This document shows, one piece after another, positions 17,588 through 26,257 of a DNA stretch of 64,000 nt (its first letter is position 1; each line of letters begins with the position of its first letter). The notes under the pieces were generated by a model, which was not told where the DNA came from, searched no databases, and was given only the letters and a program-made list of their open reading frames with translations. Source of the DNA: RYN-230 sp963717125 (GTDB lineage Bacteria > Actinomycetota > Actinomycetes > Streptosporangiales > Streptosporangiaceae); the NCBI GenBank assembly GCA_963717125.1, contig CAVQVG010000017.1, positions 310,001 through 374,000 on the forward strand. The letters run 5' to 3'. The position numbers and the translations under genes are program-made.

Positions 17588-18670
17588 TCAGTGACAGGCC
17601 AGCACGGACTGCGGGAAACCGGGCCGCGGGTGCCGGATGTGCAGCGCGCTGCCCTGCCGCTTCAGGAACAGGGTGATCAGCCAGCTGTCGCACCTGGCGC
17701 CGTCCGGGCTGTTCGCCGGGTTCTGGTGGCTGATGAAGGCCACCGTCGCGGCCAGGCCGCGCGGCCCGGTCGCGGCGAGCTGGGTCAGCGTGGCCCCAGA
17801 GTCGAACGTGCCCCCGTAGCCACTGCCGAAGTGGGTCATGGTCCGCTGGATGGACGGGACGAACAGGCTCTGGTATTCGGCGAAGTTCTGGCTGTTGATC
17901 GCCTCGAAGTAGGTGGTCAGCAGCGCCACCACCTGGCGCACCAGCGGCACGTGCGCGGCGAGCGGAGCGATGGTGACCACCGCGTTGCCAGCCGGCGTGA
18001 CGGGGGCGGCCGAACCGCGCGCGGCGGGTTTCGTCGATCCCGGGTGCCTGGTCCCGGTGGCCACCCGGGTCTGCTTCGTGTGCAGGCTGGCCGACGCCGC
18101 ACTCGGCTGCGCGTGCAACTGGCTGACCTGCCAGGCGGCGATCCCGGCCGTGCTCACCAGGGCCACCGTGACGACCATGGCCGTGATCGTCATGCGGTGG
18201 CCGGACCAGGCCGCCCGGCGCCCCCCGGCCAGGGCGGCCCGGCGCCCCCCGGCCAGGGCCGCCCGGCGCCCTCCGGCCAGGGTCGGCCGGCGGCTCCTGG
18301 CCAGGGCCGCGCGCCGCGATGGCGCTGCGGGCGCGGCCCCGGCCAGCCCGTCAGCCTGCGGGTGGCCGACGGGAGACAGTGCATCGAACCAGGCGGGCGG
18401 GGTGGAAACCGAGGCTGGACCGGCCCCCGCGGGCGAGCCGGGCGCCGCGGGCTGCTCGCTGAACGCTGCGGTCGTCGCGGGCACGCTGCCCACCGGCACG
18501 GGGTCGGCGAATCCCATCCCCAGCGGCGCGCTGTCGAATGGCCCTCGGCTGGCCGGCCAGGACCCGGCCGGGGACGAGCCCGGGTGCGCGGGGGTGACCT
18601 TCGTTCCGCAGCCAGCGCAATAGCGGGGCGACTCGCCGGCCGGTATCCCGCAGTTCGGGCAGAACCGCAT
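17588..18670 (-). CDS. Zinc-ribbon membrane protein with C-terminal extracellular domain (paralogue C)
   Basis: This 360-aa protein has the same design as the proteins at 12378 and 19938. It has an N-terminal zinc ribbon (CPNCGIPAGESPRYCAGCG), a long linker, a run of basic 8-residue repeats (RRAALAGG type, about 140-175), one membrane helix (about 182-202), a stalk, and an outer domain beginning LLTTYFEAIN. The C-terminal LACH Cys aligns with the terminal Cys of its relatives. The Arg-rich repeats just inside the membrane may bind lipid heads or nucleic acid; this is inference. ATG 18670 is preceded by a GGGGAG element. It lies upstream of the MMPL gene, with about 160 bp between them. Confidence 0.75.
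   Translation of the reverse strand: MRFCPNCGIPAGESPRYCAGCGTKVTPAHPGSSPAGSWPASRGPFDSAPLGMGFADPVPVGSVPATTAAFSEQPAAPGSPAGAGPASVSTPPAWFDALSPVGHPQADGLAGAAPAAPSRRAALARSRRPTLAGGRRAALAGGRRAALAGGRRAAWSGHRMTITAMVVTVALVSTAGIAAWQVSQLHAQPSAASASLHTKQTRVATGTRHPGSTKPAARGSAAPVTPAGNAVVTIAPLAAHVPLVRQVVALLTTYFEAINSQNFAEYQSLFVPSIQRTMTHFGSGYGGTFDSGATLTQLAATGPRGLAATVAFISHQNPANSPDGARCDSWLITLFLKRQGSALHIRHPRPGFPQSVLACH
18208..18300. repeat. 24-bp tandem repeat within zinc-ribbon gene C
   Basis: About four head-to-tail copies of a GGCCAGGGCGGCCCGGCG-containing unit encode the RRAALAGG repeats next to the membrane helix. Confidence 0.7.
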
Positions 18671-18837
18671 TGCCTGCTCCCCTGGCTCCCTCAAGCCCTG
18701 CGCCTGATGTGGCCATTGTGGTGCGGGTTCGGCCCATTCCGGAACACTCGGCAACGTCCTGTTAGTGCCCCGTAATCGTTACTCACGAGTATGTTCTCGG
18801 CGCCTGATCAGTGCCGGTCCCGCCGCGCAGCGGCAGG

Positions 18838-19863
18838 TCAGCCACGGTCCTCCAGCAGCGGCCGCCGCGGGTCGCGGGCCGGCCGATCGGGCCGCCCGGC
18901 CGCACGGCGGCGCCGCCAGGCAATTCCGGACAGGGCTTCCAGCACCACCCGGCTGGCTAGGAACGCGGTGACCTCGGCGTGGTCGTACGGCGGGGCGACC
19001 TCCACCACGTCCAGCCCGGCCACCGGTAGCTCCATGGTGATCCGCCGGACCGCGTCCAGCAGTTGCCGCCCGGTCAGCCCGCCTGGCTCCGGGGTGCCCG
19101 TGCCGGGCGCCATACCCGGGTCGACCACGTCAACGTCAACCGACAGGAACACGCCATCGCAGTCATCAAGCGCGATACTGAACGCCTCGGCCAGGCACTC
19201 ATCCAGCCCACGAGCGACGACTTCGGTCATCTCGTAACTGCGCATCCGCTGCTCGGCCATCCAGCCCAGGGTCTCCGGTTCCGGCCAGTAGCCGCGCAAC
19301 CCGATCTGCAGGAAACGGTCGCCGCGCACCGCGCCGGACTCGATCAGCCGGCGCATCGGGGTGCCATGCCCGTACAGCGAGCCGAACTGAGTGTCGCCGG
19401 TGTCGGCGTGCGCGTCGAAGTGGATGATGGACAGCCGTCCCCAGCCGACGTGCCGGGCCACGCCCGTCGCGTCCGGGAACGCGATGGTGTGGTCACCGCC
19501 GAGGATCACCGGGATGGCGCCACCCTCGGCGGCCCGCTGCACGGCTTCCTCCAGGCGGCGCAGCGACAGTTCGGTGTCCCCGGACGGCATCTCGATGTCG
19601 CCGGCGTCGGCCACCCGGAGCTCGGTCAGCGGGTCCACGCCCAGGGCCAGGTGCGGCCGGGACCCGTCGTGCGGCAGGTAGTCGGTGAACCGGATGGCCT
19701 GCGGGCCGAACCGGGCGCCCGGCCGGTGTGAGGTCCCGCCGTCGAACGGCGCCCCGATAATCAGGATGTCGGCGCCCGCCCAGGAGGACGGATCGGCCAG
19801 GTCGGCGCGGGGCACGCCGAGGAACGTAGCGTCCGGTCCGTACATCCCACCCAGCCGTGCCAT
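18838..19863 (-). CDS. speB: Agmatinase/ureohydrolase-family enzyme
   Basis: This 341-aa enzyme belongs to the arginase/agmatinase superfamily, which hydrolyses guanidino compounds to urea at a two-manganese centre. The metal motifs are all present: GGDHT (His ligand), DAHAD and SVDVDVVDP. It fits agmatinase or guanidinobutyrase better than arginase by its N-terminal APFDGGTSHRPGARFGP motif, but the substrate is not certain. ATG 19863 is preferred because GGGGAGA lies just before it; another in-frame ATG at 19881 lacks a site. The last 25 residues are Arg-rich. It sits between two zinc-ribbon genes without obvious coupling to either. Confidence 0.85.
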   Translation of the reverse strand: MARLGGMYGPDATFLGVPRADLADPSSWAGADILIIGAPFDGGTSHRPGARFGPQAIRFTDYLPHDGSRPHLALGVDPLTELRVADAGDIEMPSGDTELSLRRLEEAVQRAAEGGAIPVILGGDHTIAFPDATGVARHVGWGRLSIIHFDAHADTGDTQFGSLYGHGTPMRRLIESGAVRGDRFLQIGLRGYWPEPETLGWMAEQRMRSYEMTEVVARGLDECLAEAFSIALDDCDGVFLSVDVDVVDPGMAPGTGTPEPGGLTGRQLLDAVRRITMELPVAGLDVVEVAPPYDHAEVTAFLASRVVLEALSGIAWRRRRAAGRPDRPARDPRRPLLEDRG

Positions 19864-19937
19864 GACTTCTCCCCAGCTCATCGGTACACCGTCAGCTGCG
19901 CCAGTATGCCTGCCCGGCCCAGGGCCGGCCCAGGCCC

Positions 19938-20906
19938 TCAGTCGCAGGCGTGATGGTAGGGGTGGTACCCGGCCGGCGACGCCCCGATCAGGAAGCCGTT
20001 CCCGTGCTGGCCGAGGAACAGGCTGATGGCCCAGTAGGTGCACCCGGTCACGCCCGAGCTGGGCACTGGCTGTTGCGTGCTGGTGAACGTCACCGTGGCC
20101 GCGAGGCCGTGCCGCGGCGCCGTGCCGACGCCGACCAGGCTGGCGTCGGAATCCTGGGTCAACTTGTACCCGCTGGCGAACGCGGCCACGCTGAGCTGGT
20201 GCCGCACGCTGGGCAGGAAGGTGCTCGCGTACTGCTGGAAATTGTGCGTGTTGATGGCGGTGAAGTAGGTCACCAGCAAGCTGTCCACCTGGCTGGCCGC
20301 CGGGTTCTGGCTCAGCCCCGGTGCCACCAGTACGGTGAAGCCACCCCGGCTGGACGGCGACGAGCTGGCCGCCGGCGCGGTGCCGGACGGTGCGCTGGAG
20401 GGGGTGGCCCGGCCGGGGCGCCCGGACGTGGCGGGCCGCGGGCTGGGCCTGGCTGACCCCGCCGTTCCGGCGGTCCGGCTGCTGCTGGACAGCCGGGCGC
20501 CCGAGGAGGCCATCCGCTGGTGGTGCCCGAACGCGGCCCACGCCGTCAGCGAGCCGGCCAGCAGCGCCACCGCGGCCAGTACTGCGCTGGTGATCTGGGC
20601 CCGGCGCCCGGCCGACGCGTGCCGGGGATCGGCCGACGGATAGTGCAGCCGGCCGCCGCGGCTGGCCTGGTCCTCGCCGGCGTCCGCTGCCGCGTCGTCC
20701 ACCAGCAGCGGCATCACGCTGGTCTCCGCCTCACCACCGGCGAACCAGTCGTTAACGGCGTCCGGATCCGCCCAGTAGGGATCGTCTTCCCACCATGGGG
20801 CGGGCCGGGTATCGGGAGACTCCGCCGGATCGAGTGGCCCAACACACCGGGTGCAGTAGCGCTGCTGCCCGGTCGCCACGTTCCCGCACCTGGTGCAGAC
20901 CCTCAT
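19938..20906 (-). CDS. Zinc-ribbon membrane protein with C-terminal extracellular domain (paralogue D)
   Basis: This 322-aa protein repeats the design of paralogues A and C. It has a zinc ribbon (CTRCGNVATGQQRYCTRC), an acidic Trp-containing linker (PWWEDDPYWADPDAVNDWF), a membrane helix (about 103-124), a Ser/Thr/Pro stalk, and an outer domain starting LLVTYFTAIN and ending HHACD. One pair of Cys within the outer domain (the Cys in GCTYW and the terminal one) recurs in the relatives and may form a disulfide. No function is known. It is the most upstream of the minus-strand zinc-ribbon genes. Confidence 0.75.
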   Translation of the reverse strand: MRVCTRCGNVATGQQRYCTRCVGPLDPAESPDTRPAPWWEDDPYWADPDAVNDWFAGGEAETSVMPLLVDDAAADAGEDQASRGGRLHYPSADPRHASAGRRAQITSAVLAAVALLAGSLTAWAAFGHHQRMASSGARLSSSSRTAGTAGSARPSPRPATSGRPGRATPSSAPSGTAPAASSSPSSRGGFTVLVAPGLSQNPAASQVDSLLVTYFTAINTHNFQQYASTFLPSVRHQLSVAAFASGYKLTQDSDASLVGVGTAPRHGLAATVTFTSTQQPVPSSGVTGCTYWAISLFLGQHGNGFLIGASPAGYHPYHHACD

Positions 20907-21103
20907 GACGATCCCTTTGCTCCCAGTCCGTGGTCGCGATCAGAGCGTGCAGAGTGCCGCCGTCGCGGCGGGGCCGCCGGACCGGGCTCGCAAGGTACGC
21001 GAAACGGGCAGTTCATGCGATTTGCCACGCTGTCCCCGTTAATAATGCCCGGCCCACCGGGTCGCGCCGGTATCGCGGCGGTGGCGCGCCGGTAACGTCT
21101 TGG

Positions 21104-21787
21104 CTAGCCGCGCTGGCCCGACGCCAGGTGCGCGTACACGATGATGTTGTCCAGGTACTGCCCGGTGGCCGCGTCGAACGGGCCGCCGCAGGTGACCAGG
21201 CGCAAGGCCGGGTAGCGGGTGTTGCGGTACACGCTGGCTGTCGGGAAGGTGACCTTGGCCGCCCGCTGCACCCCGTCTACCGCGAAGACGCCGGCCGAGC
21301 CGTTGGCGCGGACGATCTTTATCCGGTCGCCCGGGTGCAGCGTCTTGATGAAGAAGAACACCGAGATCCCGGTGTAAGAATCCACGTGGCCGAGGAGCAC
21401 CGCCGAGCCATCCTGGCCGGGGGTGACGCTGCCGTCGTACCAGCCGGCCAGATTGTGGTTGGCGAGCGGCGGCACATTGACGGCGCCGGCCGAGCTCAGG
21501 CCGAGCCGCATCACCGGGGCGGACACGCCGAGCACCGGGATCTCGATGCGCACCGGCGCGGATGCGGCCATCGGCCGGGCCGTCGGCACGCTAGCCGGAG
21601 TGGGCGCCACGGTGCGTACCCCGGCCGGGATCACGGTGGCCCGCGGGTCGGGCAGGGCCCGGCGGCCGCTGGGCCACAGCGCGATGCCGAGCGCGGCGGC
21701 GCCGCCCAGCATGAGCGCGACGCCGCCGCCGACCAGTGCGGCGCGGCGGCCAGGCCGTCCGCCGCGCCGCACTGGCGGGCTGCTCAC
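21104..21787 (-). CDS. Class F sortase
   Basis: This 227-aa membrane-anchored transpeptidase links proteins to the cell wall. An N-terminal helix (about 18-42) is followed by a Pro/Ala linker and a sortase beta-barrel. The catalytic His is in LLGHVDSYTG (about 132) and the catalytic Cys in LRLVTCGGPFD (about 199). The ending YLDNIIVYA is as in class F enzymes of actinobacteria. The gene directly upstream (10 bp away) encodes a protein with an NTG-type C-terminal sorting signal, the likely substrate. Confidence 0.85.
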   Translation of the reverse strand: MSSPPVRRGGRPGRRAALVGGGVALMLGGAAALGIALWPSGRRALPDPRATVIPAGVRTVAPTPASVPTARPMAASAPVRIEIPVLGVSAPVMRLGLSSAGAVNVPPLANHNLAGWYDGSVTPGQDGSAVLLGHVDSYTGISVFFFIKTLHPGDRIKIVRANGSAGVFAVDGVQRAAKVTFPTASVYRNTRYPALRLVTCGGPFDAATGQYLDNIIVYAHLASGQRG

Positions 21788-21797
21788 CGGTGCACGC

Positions 21798-23057
21798 TCA
21801 GGCCGTCACCCGGCGCTGCCGCCGGCGCCTGGCGAACGCGGCCATGGTGACACCCACGCCGCCGAGCAAAGTAATAGCTCCACTCAACGCCAGCGCCCGG
21901 TTCACGCCGCCCGGCCGGCCGGTGCCGCCGCCGGTGTTCGGTGCGCCGGACGGGGTGCCGGCGCTGTCCGCCGGGCCTGCGGCCACGGCGAGCGTGGTCC
22001 CGGCCTGGTCATGCCCGCCCGTGAGGGTGCAGGACAGCAGCGGGAGCACCTGGTGGTGCGCGCGCACACTCACCCGGAAGTGGCTGGGCAGCAGGATCGT
22101 GTCCTGCCCGGCGGCGGTCAGCGCGACAGACCCGGCCGCACTCAGCCGCACCGCGTTCGGCCCGTTCTGGCCGGATACCTGGACGACTCCGGTCTGCGCC
22201 CCGGTGACCGGCAGTGCTGCGCTCAGTTCGATGACCGGCCTCTTCGACGGTCCGGCCCCGCTCTCTGCGGCCGTCCGGTTCACCACGAACTGGGGTGGGG
22301 AGACGGTCAGCGCTACCTGCTCGCTGGTGGACGTCTCAGCTGGCCCGGTCGTGGTGACCCGCATGGGGAACCAGGTCTTGACCGGCGACGCGCTGGGGCC
22401 GGAGAGCACGCACATGTAGGGCGGCCCGGTGTGTTTCATCCTCGGTAGCGGCGGGTTCTTGATCAGGACCGGGATGTTGAGCGTCGAGGCCGGGCCGTTG
22501 CATTCGATCGGGGCGGACGTCACCGGCTGCCCGGAGCTGCCGATTGGGGTCAGCGTGATCGAACTGGTCGTGCTGATGTCGGCCGTGCCCGCCCGGATCG
22601 GCAGCAGGGTGGCCTTGGCAGTGATGGCCGGGATCGTGGCCGCGGCGGCGCTGACCGGCCCGGTCCGCCCGGTCCAGTGCACGAAGCCGCCGGGCTGCTG
22701 GGCCGGCGGCACGAGGAGCCGCTTGCTCACCGGGGACTGCGCCGCCAGCGTGATGCGGCTGAGCGCGGGCAGTTGCGCGCTCACCGCCGACGGCAGGCTG
22801 ACCGGCTGGGTGGCGAGGGTCACCGTGAGCGGCTGACCTACTGTGCCGCGCAACGGCACCGCCATCATGCCGTTGATGGTGATCGGCGTCGTAATCCCGA
22901 AGTTGTTAAGTGCGCAGTTAAAGCTGACGCCCTGGTTGACGACCGGCACTGGCGCGGCCGTGGTGGTGGCGGCGGCGGTCAGCGCGGGGAGTGCCGCGAC
23001 CAATCCAGCGGCGACTAACCCGGCTCCGGCCCAGCGGGCGACGGACAGCTTGATCAT
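21798..23057 (-). CDS. Secreted surface protein with C-terminal sorting signal
   Basis: This 419-aa protein has a signal peptide (cleavage near residue 33) and two Ig-like or DUF6801-like beta domains; FNCALNNFGITTPITINGMM and the paired Cys suggest this, but the family call is tentative. The C-terminus has the order needed for sortase anchoring: APNTGGG, a Gly-rich spacer, a hydrophobic helix (LALSGAITLLGGVGVTMAAF) and an RRRRQRR tail. The start at 23057 is chosen because AAGGGG lies 9 bp upstream and a signal peptide follows. It is the partner of the class F sortase gene 10 bp downstream. Confidence 0.75.
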   Translation of the reverse strand: MIKLSVARWAGAGLVAAGLVAALPALTAAATTTAAPVPVVNQGVSFNCALNNFGITTPITINGMMAVPLRGTVGQPLTVTLATQPVSLPSAVSAQLPALSRITLAAQSPVSKRLLVPPAQQPGGFVHWTGRTGPVSAAAATIPAITAKATLLPIRAGTADISTTSSITLTPIGSSGQPVTSAPIECNGPASTLNIPVLIKNPPLPRMKHTGPPYMCVLSGPSASPVKTWFPMRVTTTGPAETSTSEQVALTVSPPQFVVNRTAAESGAGPSKRPVIELSAALPVTGAQTGVVQVSGQNGPNAVRLSAAGSVALTAAGQDTILLPSHFRVSVRAHHQVLPLLSCTLTGGHDQAGTTLAVAAGPADSAGTPSGAPNTGGGTGRPGGVNRALALSGAITLLGGVGVTMAAFARRRRQRRVTA

Positions 23058-23310
23058 GGACACGAACCCCTTCTGCTGGCCTGACAACCAGCCTGGGGGT
23101 GTGGGCACGTCCGCGGACGCGGTGAACCAGTGGGTCAGCAGCGGCAGGGGAGCTGCGGAGTTGACGGTGATGCCTGGTCCCCTAGGCGTGAAGCATGATA
23201 ATTCCGACGATTCACTACTAGAAAGTGTCTTTGCTGATTCGTGACCCACTGCGAGCTGGCCGGCCCGATCGGCATGGCCCAGCGGCGGGCTGGGCTGGCA
23301 GGATCGGATC

Positions 23311-23793
23311 GTGCCCGGACGTGCTGCTGCCCTAGACGAACTCGATGAGCGGATCGTCGCCGCGCTGGTCGCGGACGCCCGGGCCAGCTACGCCGACATC
23401 GGGGCCCAGGTGGGCCTGTCCCCGTCCGCGGTCAAACGACGGGTAGACCGGCTGCGCGCGTCCGGCGCGATCACCGGGTTCACCGTGACGGTGGATCCGG
23501 CCGCGCTCGGCTGGACCACCGAGGCGTACGTGGAACTGTTCTGCCTGGGCCGGACCTCGCCCAGCAGCATCGGGGCCGCGCTCAGCAAGTACCCGGAGGT
23601 GACCGGGGCGTGCACGATCACCGGCGAGGCCGATGCGCTGCTGCACATCCGGGCGGCCGACGTGCAGCATTTCGAGCGGGTGGTGGAGCAGATCGTCGCG
23701 GAGCCGTTCGTCGTCCGCACCCGCAGCGTAATCGTGCTATCGCGATTGGTCAGCCGCACCGACATCCAGCCACGGGGCGACGCCGGGCGGTAA
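23311..23793 (+). CDS. Lrp/AsnC-family transcriptional regulator
   Basis: This 160-aa feast/famine regulator has the AsnC-type helix-turn-helix (LDERIVAALVADARASYADI, then GLSPSAVKRRVDRLRASGAI) and a C-terminal RAM ligand-binding domain (about 65-150) with the Gly-rich turn TGEADALLHIRA. Such proteins respond to amino acids. Start is GTG 23311. It stands alone on the plus strand, diverging from the sortase substrate gene; its target cannot be assigned, though arginine-related genes (agmatinase, deiminase) occur elsewhere in the window. Confidence 0.87.
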   Translation: MPGRAAALDELDERIVAALVADARASYADIGAQVGLSPSAVKRRVDRLRASGAITGFTVTVDPAALGWTTEAYVELFCLGRTSPSSIGAALSKYPEVTGACTITGEADALLHIRAADVQHFERVVEQIVAEPFVVRTRSVIVLSRLVSRTDIQPRGDAGR

Positions 23794-23890
23794 GCACAGA
23801 TCGCCGGTAAAGCAGCGGGGCGCGGCAAATTCGCATTGAATCCGTAATAAACCCGGCGATGGCCAGGTCGCCGCCGCTACAGTCAGGCCC

Positions 23891-24079
23891 ATGCCTGACC
23901 GTGACCTGGACCCGTCCGCCAGCACCGCCCAGTTCCGCGCGTTCGCGGACGGGCGCTCCGGTGCTGACTCCGCGCCGTGGCAGATGCGGGCCTCCCGTAA
24001 CCGGGTGGCCATCCTCGCCGCCGCGGTGGTCGGCGTGGCGATTGTCCTGTTCCTCATCGCCCTCCTGGTCATCGGCTAG
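23891..24079 (+). CDS. Small single-helix membrane protein
   Basis: This 62-aa protein has a charged N-terminal half (about 1-38) and one C-terminal membrane helix (VAILAAAVVGVAIVLFLIALL), ending almost at the helix. No family is recognised. ATG 23891 and a clean helix make a real gene likely, although the ribosome site is weak. Confidence 0.55.
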   Translation: MPDRDLDPSASTAQFRAFADGRSGADSAPWQMRASRNRVAILAAAVVGVAIVLFLIALLVIG

Positions 24080-24257
24080 CCAGAACGCATATTTCTGCTA
24101 AGCCGCGATATTCCGGGCAGCCGTATTGCCCGGCCCCGTGTTAATGCTTGGCGGCAGCGTGGCTGGGTAAATCCTCCGCGGATTGTGGCCATATTCTGCG
24201 GTGCGGCGAACCGTGCCGCACCGGAGTGTGGCCAATTTCTGATAACGGGGGGTATGC

Positions 24258-26153
24258 GTGCGAATTCATGTGCCCAGAGCGCTGCGCAGGCTGGCAGCCG
24301 GGAAACTGCCACGTCCGGGACGGCCGGTCTGGCGGACCGCGCTGGCGCTGACCGCTTCGGCGGCCGTCGTCGGCCAACTGGCCCTGGCCGGCCCGGCGTC
24401 GGCGACGCGGGTCGGCGGCGGGTCGAACGGGACCGGCCGGGGATCGACCGCGGTAGCGCCCAAGGCCGTTAACGAACTGGACTGCAACGGCTGGAGTCCG
24501 ACGTACAAGTCCGTCCGCCCAGCCATGCGCGGGCTGTGCACCGACCCGGTGCTGCGCCGGACGGGGAAGAAGGCGGCGCGATTCATCGACAATGGCTGGT
24601 ATGTCGGTCATGACGAGCCAAGCGTGAAATTCATCTCGAATGCGGCCGGCTCGGGCAACACGATGACCTATTTCATGAAGCTGCCGGTCAACCCGAAGCG
24701 CAAGCCCACCGTGTCCGGCAGCGTCACCAGTTACGGGGAACTCAGCGTGGCGCCCTGGTTCGGGCTGCCGATCTGTGACTCGCGGTCCTACCCGCAGAAC
24801 CCGTGCACGCCCGACAGCGACAGCAACATCGGGACCAACACCCAGAACGCGGCCGGGTCCGCGCTGCTGGAGCTCCAGTTCTACCCGCCGGGGTTCACTC
24901 CGTTCCCGGACAGCGAGAGCTGCAGCGCCAAGCAGTGGTGCAGCGCGCTGACCATCGACAGCCTGGAATGCACGTACGGCTTCGCCACCTGCAACAACAA
25001 CTGCATCGAGCCGGTCAACTTCGCGTTCCTGCAGACCAACGGCGTGCCCGCCGGGCCGCCCGCGCCGCAGACGTCCACGCTGCGCTCGATGCTGGGCAAC
25101 GGGAAGACGCTGAAGCTGAACCCGGGAGACGTGCTGAAGGTATCGATCAGCGACCCGCCGTCCGGGCTGACCACGGTGGTGCGAGATATGACCACCGGGC
25201 GAACCGGCTACATGACCGCGAGCGCCCACAACGGGTTCATGAACACGTCGCTGTCGAACTGTGACGGCCACCCGTTCACGTTCCACGCGGAGTACCGCAC
25301 CGCGCGGAAGCAGAACCTGGTGCCGTGGGCCGCGCTGCAGGCCGGCGTGCTGATGGAGCAGGAGATCGGTCACTTCGAGACGTGCCGCTCGCTGCGCTAC
25401 CGGGACGGCTTCAAGCTCACCGGGTCCGGCCAGTCCTTCCTCGATCCGAAGGTGTACCAGACCTGCATGGGCGGCTCGGAAGGGCGGCACAGCCGCGGTG
25501 AGGGTCCGTGCAACGCGCGAACCGACCTATGTAGCCATACGGAGACGCAGGGCACCAGGAAGCAGATGGCCTGCCCGACCAAGGACGCCGGCAGCGGCCA
25601 GTTGTGCGAGTTCGCCGACGGCTACTGCTTCCCCAAGGGCAGCCGCCGGGTGCTGATCAACGGGAAGCCGGCCCGGGAGAGCGCCCGGATAGCGGGCTGC
25701 TTCGCGGACCAGTACCAGAACGGGGACCTGGACTTCGACGGGACCCCGTACCAGCGCGGCACCTGGCCGAACGGATCCAGGCGGCACCCGACCCCGGTGC
25801 AGTATCTGGGCCCGTTCGACGCGGCTGGGCACCCGTACCCGCAGGTGCAGTTCGAGACCGACATTGGTGGCTCGGAGTTCCTGTGCAACACGAGCACCGG
25901 GGTGAACTGCACCGCGCCGCCGCTGTCCGCGAAGTTCTACCCGTACTGGTCGCTGGCGGACAACCAGCGCCTGGGCGGGGTGCCCGGGTCGGCCGGGGTG
26001 TGCCTGTGGAACTTCGGCGCCACGATCCCCGGGCAGACCGTCCGGGACTTCGGCAAGGACGCCCAGTACGGCGCGCCCGACCTGTCGTTCTACGGCGGCA
26101 CGCTGATCAGCAAGGTGCAGCCCAACCCGCAGTTCTCCGGTAAGTGCCGGTGA
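24258..26153 (+). CDS. Large Cys-rich secreted protein of unknown function
   Basis: This 631-aa protein has a signal peptide (Arg-rich start, hydrophobic stretch TALALTASAAVVGQLALAG, cleavage near ASA, about residue 50). The mature part has 22 Cys, an even number consistent with extensive disulfides, plus repeated Pro/Trp motifs such as ELQFYPPGF, APWFGLPICDSRSYP and SAKFYPYWSLADNQ. I recall similar long exported proteins in other actinobacteria but no known function. GTG 24258 is preceded by ACGGGGGG. A strong hairpin follows the stop, so it is a single-gene unit. Confidence 0.72.
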   Translation: MRIHVPRALRRLAAGKLPRPGRPVWRTALALTASAAVVGQLALAGPASATRVGGGSNGTGRGSTAVAPKAVNELDCNGWSPTYKSVRPAMRGLCTDPVLRRTGKKAARFIDNGWYVGHDEPSVKFISNAAGSGNTMTYFMKLPVNPKRKPTVSGSVTSYGELSVAPWFGLPICDSRSYPQNPCTPDSDSNIGTNTQNAAGSALLELQFYPPGFTPFPDSESCSAKQWCSALTIDSLECTYGFATCNNNCIEPVNFAFLQTNGVPAGPPAPQTSTLRSMLGNGKTLKLNPGDVLKVSISDPPSGLTTVVRDMTTGRTGYMTASAHNGFMNTSLSNCDGHPFTFHAEYRTARKQNLVPWAALQAGVLMEQEIGHFETCRSLRYRDGFKLTGSGQSFLDPKVYQTCMGGSEGRHSRGEGPCNARTDLCSHTETQGTRKQMACPTKDAGSGQLCEFADGYCFPKGSRRVLINGKPARESARIAGCFADQYQNGDLDFDGTPYQRGTWPNGSRRHPTPVQYLGPFDAAGHPYPQVQFETDIGGSEFLCNTSTGVNCTAPPLSAKFYPYWSLADNQRLGGVPGSAGVCLWNFGATIPGQTVRDFGKDAQYGAPDLSFYGGTLISKVQPNPQFSGKCR

Positions 26154-26170
26154 TCAGCTAGTTGGTTACT

Positions 26171-26204
26171 CCCTCCCGGCTGGGTACTGGCCCAGCCGGG
26201 AGGG
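26171..26204 (+). terminator. Strong hairpin terminator after the secreted Cys-rich gene
   Basis: A perfect 14-bp stem (26171-26184 with 26191-26204) closes a 6-nt loop 17 bp beyond the stop codon. There is no U tract, which is common for high-GC terminators. Confidence 0.7.
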
Positions 26205-26257
26205 GCGCGGGGGGCGCGGGGGGCGCGCCGCTGAGCGACAGGGCAGGATGAGCAGAC

